Below are positions 58,587-64,000 of a DNA stretch of 64,000 nt, one piece after another. The position numbers and the translations under genes were made by a program. Origin of the DNA: Aquabacterium soli (lineage in GTDB: Bacteria; Pseudomonadota; Gammaproteobacteria; Burkholderiales; Burkholderiaceae_C); the NCBI RefSeq assembly GCF_003933735.1, contig NZ_RSED01000019.1, positions 33,131 to 97,130 of the forward strand, given 5' to 3'. Under the pieces are notes generated by a model, which saw nothing but the letters and a program-made list of their open reading frames with translations, was not told where the DNA came from and searched no databases. The first letter of the stretch is position 1. Each line of letters starts with the position of its first letter.

Positions 58587-59691
58587 TCAGACGCCCTGCT
58601 TGAGACTGGCTTCGATGAAGGCGTCGAGATCGCCGTCCAGCACCTTCTGGGTGGCGGAGATTTCGACGTTGGTGCGCAGATCCTTGATGCGGCTGTTGTC
58701 GAGCACGTAGCTGCGGATCTGGTGGCCCCAGCCCACGTCGGTCTTGGTGTCCTCGAGCTTTTGCTGCTCTTCCTGGCGCTTGCGCATCTCGTGGTCGTAC
58801 AGGCGCGAGCGCAGGCGCTTCCAGGCCACATCGCGGTTGCTGTGCTGGCTGCGGCCATCCTGGCACTGTACGACGATGCCGGTCGGGATGTGCGTCAGGC
58901 GCACGGCCGAGTCGGTCTTGTTGATGTGCTGGCCGCCCGCGCCGCTGGCACGGAAGGTGTCCGTGCGCACATCGGCCGGGTTGATCTCGATCTCGATGGT
59001 GTCGTCGATCTCGGGATAGACGAACACGCTGGCGAAGCTGGTGTGGCGACCGCCCGACGAGTCGAACGGCGACTTGCGCACCAGGCGGTGCACACCGGTT
59101 TCGGTGCGCAACAGGCCGAAGGCGTATTCGCCCTCCACCTTGATGGTGGCGCTCTTGATGCCGGCGGTGTCGCCATCGGTGATGTCTTCCACCGTGGCCG
59201 TGAAACCCTTGCGCTCGGCGTAGCGGATGTACTGGCGCAGCAGCATGCTGGCCCAGTCGCAGGCCTCGGTGCCACCGGCGCCGGCCTGGATGTCCAGGAA
59301 GGCAGGCAACGGATCAGCCGGGTTGTTGAACATGCGGCGGAACTCAAGTTCGGCCACGCGGGACTCTTGCGCGGTCACGTCGTCGAAGATGGCTTTCAGG
59401 CCATCCAGATCTTCATCCGCCTTGGACATCTCGTACAGCTCGGCGTTGTCGGCCAGGCCCGATTCCAGCTCGGCGATCGTGAGCACGACGTTCTCAAGCG
59501 CTTTCTTTTCTTTGCCCAGTTCCTGGGCGCGCTTGGGGTCGTTCCAGACGGCGGGGTCTTCGAGTTCGGCGTTAACTTCGCTCAGGCGGCGGGATTTTTC
59601 ATCCCAGTCAAAGATACCTCCGGAGCTCAGCGGTGCGCTGAGCCAGGTCGGCGATCTGGGTGCCCAGGGCGTTGATGTGTTCGATGTCCAT
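58587..59691 (-). CDS. prfB: peptide chain release factor 2 with programmed +1 frameshift
   Basis: RF2 recognises UGA/UAA stop codons. The first 27 codons (59691 to 59611) end MDIEHI...ELRRYL and stop at an in-frame UGA at 59610-59608. A +1 shift at CTT-TGA-C gives ...[12 protein letters not shown] and a continuous frame to 58587, about 367 residues, the E. coli length. A Shine-Dalgarno-like GGAGG sits just before CTTTGAC (sequence CCGGAGGTATCTTTGAC), as in the known autoregulated frameshift site. The tripeptide SPF is in RKSPFDSS and the catalytic GGQ in GAGGQHINK. Annotating only from 59486 would drop the N-terminus. Confidence 0.95.
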
Positions 59692-59736
59692 GGTGGGTCT
59701 CTCGTGTCTTGTTCGGTTCAGCAACCGTTTATTTTC

Positions 59737-60669
59737 TCACGGGGACTGCAAAAAGTCGGCCACCAGGGTGGCCAAGGCCTCGGGCTGGTCGTGGTGGACC
59801 ATGTGGCCGGCATCCGCAACGGTGCTCAGGCGCAGGTCGGGCACGGCCTTGGAGCGCTCCAGGAACTGGTTTCGGTCGTATTTTCCATTGAAGAGCAGGA
59901 AATACGGCGTCTGGTCGCCTTCTATGAACAGCACCGGTGCGGTGATGCGCCTGAAGAAGCCCAGCACCTCGGGCAGGCGGTAGAGCAAGGGCTGGGGGCG
60001 CTTGTGCGCCGGATCGGCGCTGATCACCCGGCGGTCGCCCTCCTCATGTGACCAGTGCTGGGCCAACCACAGGGCGAAATCAGCCCTCAGGCGCGGGTTG
60101 TTGCCCTTCAGGCGCTCTGCAACGGCTTCCAGGCTGTCGTAATCCTTCAGGCGGGCGGGCTGCTTGAGCTCATCGATCCATTTGGCGAAACGATCCGGCG
60201 CCTCCTCCGGTTCGGCCGATGGCATGCCGAAACCCTCCACGTTGACCAGGCGGCGGATGCGCTGCGGGCGCAGGCCGGCATACAGCATCACGGCGTTGCC
60301 CCCCATGCTGTGGCCCAGCAGATCGATGGGCTCCCCGGGCGACAGCTCGTCCAGGATGAAATCCAGGTCCGCCAGGTAGTCGGCGAACCAATAGCTGTCG
60401 GTGCCCGAGGCATCCGACTGGCCAAAGCCACGCCAGTCCAGCGCCACGATGGGCCGATCCTGCCAGCCCGGGCGGGTACGCAGGGCATCCACCGCGAACT
60501 GGAACGAAGCGCCCACGTCCATCCAGCCGTGCACCAGCACCAGCAACGGGGCTCCGGGCGTGGCGGCGGCCGGGTCGCCCCAGAACAGCAGGTGCTTGCG
60601 CAGACCACGGACCCACACGAACCTTGATCGGGCAACGTGCAACGGTGAATAAACGCTGGTTGTGCTCAT
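59737..60669 (-). CDS. alpha/beta-hydrolase
   Basis: A 310-residue hydrolase. LVLVHGWMDVG is the oxyanion loop, DLLGHSMGGNA the nucleophile elbow with Ser, LFIEGDQTPYF the acid region, and ADAGHMVHHDQPEAL carries the catalytic His near residue 288. No signal peptide. It lies 46 bases upstream of prfB's start on the same strand. Substrate unknown. A weak ribosome binding site precedes the ATG. Confidence 0.86.
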   Translation of the reverse strand: MSTTSVYSPLHVARSRFVWVRGLRKHLLFWGDPAAATPGAPLLVLVHGWMDVGASFQFAVDALRTRPGWQDRPIVALDWRGFGQSDASGTDSYWFADYLADLDFILDELSPGEPIDLLGHSMGGNAVMLYAGLRPQRIRRLVNVEGFGMPSAEPEEAPDRFAKWIDELKQPARLKDYDSLEAVAERLKGNNPRLRADFALWLAQHWSHEEGDRRVISADPAHKRPQPLLYRLPEVLGFFRRITAPVLFIEGDQTPYFLLFNGKYDRNQFLERSKAVPDLRLSTVADAGHMVHHDQPEALATLVADFLQSP

Positions 60670-60810
60670 GAAGATGTGAAGTAATGCTCAGCCGCACTCC
60701 CCGCGCGTGCAGGGTCGGCACGACATTGTTCGGCAACGGGAGACACCCCCCGTCATTTTTCACCTAAGCTGTCCGTCCACCTCGATCCCGCCATTATTTA
60801 CGCTTCCCCC

Positions 60811-63800
60811 GTGACGCAGCAGCAGGCCCTGGCCGCCCCGCCCTCTTCGCCCCCCGTGCCCAAACCTGCCTCGCGCGGGCGATTTGCGCCCGTGGGCTTT
60901 GCCGTGGTGCTGGTGGTGGCGGTCAGCATCGGGCTGATGGCCTGGTCGCGCCACGGGTGGAGCCGCCTGCAATCGGGCGGTTATACCCTTCAGCAGCAAA
61001 TTGCGCGCATCCAGCTCCACATGCTGGAACTGCACGCCCCGGACGGCATGCCCCAGGCCCGAGACCTGACGCCGCTGCAGGACGCCATCGCCGCCAGTGC
61101 CCATTTGGTGCACGAGGGTGGGGGCGATGACTGGTTGCCCGACGGGCCGCATGCCACGTCATTGGTGGATCAACTGCGCGTGCTGAACCAGCAACTGGCC
61201 GCGGTGCACGGCAACCTCAGGCAGGCGCCTCCCACCAACGCATCAGGGGCTGCACAGACCACCGCCACGCTCAGCGCCCTGCTCGCCCCCAGCCGCCAGA
61301 CGCTGGCCCGCGTGCAGCAGCACCTGCCCCAGGCCCTCACCGAGGCTGCCGAACGCCAGCGCCGGCTGGACCACCTCAACATGGGCCTGGTCGGGCTGAT
61401 GGGTGTGGGTGTGGTCTGGCTGCTGGCCCGAGGACACCGCCAGCGCAGGCGCACCTTGCGCGCGCTGGAAACGCGAGAAGCCGAGCTGCGCGCCTTCGCC
61501 AATGCCTTGCCCGACATTGCGTTCCTGCTGGACCGCGAGGGATGCTATCTGGAGGTGTTCGGCAACAACTCACCGCTGCTGGGGCGCCCGCGCGAGCAGT
61601 TGATCGGACGCCCGCTGAGCGACTTCTTCTCGCCCGACACCGCGCAGGTCTACCTGGGCGTGCTGCGACGCGCCCTGGACAGTGGCCAGACCCAGTCGCT
61701 GAGCTACCCCATACGCGTGATGGGGGGCATGCGCCACTTCGACAGCCGCTGCTCGCCCGTGGGCGACGGTGATCGGGCCGTGTGGATGATCTGGGACGTG
61801 ACCGCCCGCCGCCGCGCCGAGCAGCGACTGGTGCACATGACCCGGCTGTACGACTTCCTCAGCCACGTCAACCAGGCCATCGTCCACTCCGACAGCGAAG
61901 GGCAGTTGCTGCAGCGGGCCTGCGAGACCGCCATCCGCCACGGCCATTTCAAGAAGGCCTGGGTGAACCTGCTGGACCTGGATGGCCAGGCGCTGGAATG
62001 CCATGCCCAGGCGGGCGAGGCCTTGCCTGACACGGTGACACTGGAGATGCGCCTGCCCACCGAGCGGGATGAAGCCTCTCCGCTTGAGAAGGCCTTGATG
62101 GACGGGCAGAGCTTCCACTGCGCCGACCTGAACCAACTGGGCGACGCAGCACCGGCCTGGGCCCGCGCCGCGTTGCAGGACAAGCTCAATGGCTGCGCCA
62201 TCCTGCCGCTGCGCCGCCAGCAGGTGCTGGTGGGCTACCTGTTCCTCCTCGATCGCCAGCTCAACCCGCAGGACCAGGATGAGAAGGCCTTGCTGGACGA
62301 TGTGGCACACGACCTGTCCTTTGCCCTGTCCAACCTGCACCGCGAGGTGATGCGCGAGCAGGCCGAAGAACGCATCCGCCTGCACGCCGCCGCGCTGGAA
62401 AGCTCGCGCGACGGCATGCTGGTGCTCAACCGAGACCGCGAGCTCGTCTCCATCAACTCGGCCTTCACCGACATCACCGGCTACACCGAAGAGGACGTGC
62501 TGGGCCGCACCGCCGAGTTCCTCTTCCCCGACAACCCGCAAGACGTGGTCAGCGAGGTGGAACACACCCTGCGGCACCACGGCAGCTGGGAAGGCGAAGC
62601 CTGGTGCCAGCGCAAGAACGGCGAGCTGTTCAGCACCAAGCTGTCGATCAGCGCCGTGCGCAACACCAAGGGCCTGCCCACGCATTTCGTGGCGGTGCTC
62701 ACCGACATCACCCAGCTCAAGCAGAGCGAAGCGCGCCTGGCCCGCATGGCGCACTACGACCCGCTGACCGAACTGCCCAACCGCACCATGATCCACGAGC
62801 GGCTGGAGCACGCCATCAACCTGGCGCGCCGCCACCAGACCCTGGTGGGCATCGTCTTCGTCGACCTCGACAACTTCAAGACCGTCAACGACAGCCTGGG
62901 ACACGCGGCCGGCGACACCCTGCTCAAGCTGGTGGCCCAGCGTCTGCGCCTGCGTGTGCGTCAGGAGGACACCCTGGGCCGGCTGGGCGGCGACGAGTTC
63001 ATCCTGATCCTGGAGCACCTTCGCCACCCGCAACAGGCGGCCCATGTGGCCCAGGCCGTGATCGAGACCCTGTCCGACCCGTTCGAGCTGGGCGCCGAGG
63101 GCCAGGAGGTCTACGTGCGCGCCAGCATCGGCATCAGCCTGTTCCCCAACGACAGCGAGGACACGGGCGAGCTGGTGCGCAACGCCGATGCGGCCATGTA
63201 CCAGGCCAAGCGCGTGGGCCGCAACACCTTCAAGTTCTACACCGAATCGCTCACTTCGCAGGCCACCAACCGGCTGAGCATGGAGACACGCCTGCGCCGC
63301 GCGGTGGAGCACCGCGAGTTCGTGCTGCACTACCAGCCCATGGTGCGCCTGACCGACCGCCGCGTGGTCAGCGTCGAGGCCCTGGTGCGCCTGCGGGTGC
63401 CCGACACCACCGACGAATGCCTGCCCTCCATCGGCCCGGACGAGTTCATCCCCGTGATGGAAGACACCGGCATGATCATGGCCCTGGGCGAGTGGGTGAT
63501 GAACGAGGCCTGCCGGCAGGGCCGCGCCTGGATCGACGCCGGCCTGGACTTCGGCCGCCTGGCCGTGAACGTGTCGGCCAGCGAGATCCGGCGCGGCGGC
63601 GTGCTGGAGCGTGTCTCGCGCATCCTGCGCCAGACGGGCTTCCCGGCCAATCGGCTGGAGCTGGAGATCACCGAAAGCGGCCTGATGGAACACGGCGACG
63701 GTGCCGAGCAGTTCCTGCAGCAGCTGCACCAGCTGGGCGTATCACTGTCCATCGACGATTTCGGCACAGGCTATTCGTCGCTGGCGTATCTCAAGCGCTT

Positions 63801-64000
63801 CCCGGTGCACCAGCTCAAGATCGACCGCAGCTTCGTGCAGGACCTGCCCGACAACGACAACGATGCCCAGTTGGTCAGCACCATGATCTCGCTGGCCCAC
63901 AACCTGAAGATGCGCGTGGTGGCCGAAGGCGTGGAGATGCCAGACCAGGAGGCCTTCCTGAGCGCGCGGGGCTGCGACATGGCCCAGGGCTACCTGTTCA
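60811..64000 (+). CDS. membrane PAS-GAF-PAS-GGDEF-EAL c-di-GMP protein (cut by window end)
   Basis: A large signalling protein, over 1060 residues in the window and not ended. A GTG at 60811 starts the frame. Membrane helices lie near 33-52 and 190-206, enclosing a periplasmic domain. Then come PAS (about 220-330), GAF (about 345-510), PAS (about 520-650), GGDEF with GGDEF at 726-730 and an I-site RQED five residues before it, and EAL beginning at Glu856. Both catalytic motifs appear intact, so it may make and degrade c-di-GMP. Position near prfB gives no functional context. The 3' end is lost at the window edge. Confidence 0.9.
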   Translation, partial: MTQQQALAAPPSSPPVPKPASRGRFAPVGFAVVLVVAVSIGLMAWSRHGWSRLQSGGYTLQQQIARIQLHMLELHAPDGMPQARDLTPLQDAIAASAHLVHEGGGDDWLPDGPHATSLVDQLRVLNQQLAAVHGNLRQAPPTNASGAAQTTATLSALLAPSRQTLARVQQHLPQALTEAAERQRRLDHLNMGLVGLMGVGVVWLLARGHRQRRRTLRALETREAELRAFANALPDIAFLLDREGCYLEVFGNNSPLLGRPREQLIGRPLSDFFSPDTAQVYLGVLRRALDSGQTQSLSYPIRVMGGMRHFDSRCSPVGDGDRAVWMIWDVTARRRAEQRLVHMTRLYDFLSHVNQAIVHSDSEGQLLQRACETAIRHGHFKKAWVNLLDLDGQALECHAQAGEALPDTVTLEMRLPTERDEASPLEKALMDGQSFHCADLNQLGDAAPAWARAALQDKLNGCAILPLRRQQVLVGYLFLLDRQLNPQDQDEKALLDDVAHDLSFALSNLHREVMREQAEERIRLHAAALESSRDGMLVLNRDRELVSINSAFTDITGYTEEDVLGRTAEFLFPDNPQDVVSEVEHTLRHHGSWEGEAWCQRKNGELFSTKLSISAVRNTKGLPTHFVAVLTDITQLKQSEARLARMAHYDPLTELPNRTMIHERLEHAINLARRHQTLVGIVFVDLDNFKTVNDSLGHAAGDTLLKLVAQRLRLRVRQEDTLGRLGGDEFILILEHLRHPQQAAHVAQAVIETLSDPFELGAEGQEVYVRASIGISLFPNDSEDTGELVRNADAAMYQAKRVGRNTFKFYTESLTSQATNRLSMETRLRRAVEHREFVLHYQPMVRLTDRRVVSVEALVRLRVPDTTDECLPSIGPDEFIPVMEDTGMIMALGEWVMNEACRQGRAWIDAGLDFGRLAVNVSASEIRRGGVLERVSRILRQTGFPANRLELEITESGLMEHGDGAEQFLQQLHQLGVSLSIDDFGTGYSSLAYLKRFPVHQLKIDRSFVQDLPDNDNDAQLVSTMISLAHNLKMRVVAEGVEMPDQEAFLSARGCDMAQGYLF

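Noticed and set aside
56520..59675. Very long plus-strand reading frame (over 1000 codons) opposite pepN and prfB
   Set aside because: It runs antisense to two recognised genes, has a repetitive GVDAL/HGVA/VAVA composition from mirrored codon bias, and no homology. GC-rich genomes produce such shadow frames.
61570..63729. Long minus-strand frame opposite the GGDEF-EAL gene
   Set aside because: Antisense to a clear PAS-GGDEF-EAL gene; the translation is His/Gln/Val-rich low-complexity shadow.

Overview
The window is GC-rich, densely coded chromosomal DNA from a betaproteobacterium, most likely of the order Burkholderiales (Leptothrix/Rubrivivax/Aquabacterium-like). This placement is inferred from the gene content: a red-type (form IC) RuBisCO operon with cbbX under a divergent cbbR, an Entner-Doudoroff edd-eda pair, PEP-CTERM exopolymer-associated proteins, and typical housekeeping genes (pepN, prfB with its programmed frameshift, apaH, katG, xthA). 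No phage, insertion sequence, CRISPR array or rRNA was seen. Two tRNA genes (Ser-UGA, Thr-CGU) are present.

Layout. 0-4.8 kb: the start of an AraC-like regulator (cut by the window edge), a beta-carbonic anhydrase, a secreted type-B carboxylesterase, an SDR dehydrogenase and a PEP-CTERM protein. 4.9-11.2 kb: a LOV blue-light histidine kinase with a receiver domain, a CMD-family protein, tRNA-Ser, a DUF1428 protein, apaH, a pirin and a CorC/HlyC-type membrane protein. 11.2-17.5 kb: pgl, edd and eda, a TetR/GMC-oxidoreductase divergon and a thioredoxin-like protein. 17.6-24.5 kb: the Calvin-cycle operon cbbL-S-X-F-P-Z on the minus strand with cbbR divergent. 24.5-28 kb: a thiolase and two tandem paralogous PEP-CTERM proteins. 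28.1-33.1 kb: a TetR-MFP-RND efflux operon. 33.2-37.2 kb: an alpha/beta hydrolase, then an unusual 685-residue alpha-helical repeat protein with a C-terminal C39-like cysteine-protease fold, followed by a small partner gene. 37.2-41.6 kb: an OmpR-type two-component system, DUF2147 and a DipZ-like CcdA-thioredoxin fusion. 41.3-46 kb: CstA carbon-starvation/pyruvate transporter with its YbdD partner and a Cache-kinase/NarL pair. 46-52.6 kb: katG with an OxyR-like site, a M15 peptidase, an SDR, a YgaP-like membrane protein, xthA and several small orphan genes. 52.7-54.7 kb: a two-domain KaiC-like ATPase followed by a stand-alone receiver protein. 54.7-60.7 kb: tRNA-Thr, a second fbp, pepN, prfB and a hydrolase. 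60.8 kb to the end: a PAS-GAF-PAS-GGDEF-EAL protein cut by the window edge.

Together the genes suggest a facultatively autotrophic or mixotrophic aerobe. It could fix CO2 with RuBisCO and catabolise sugar acids by the Entner-Doudoroff route. It appears to sense blue light and carbon supply with dedicated kinases and to decorate its surface with exosortase-sorted proteins. The most unusual items are the C39-like repeat protein with its small neighbour (a possible effector/partner pair), the LOV kinase, the KaiC-like/receiver pair, and the PEP-CTERM family with similar upstream elements.
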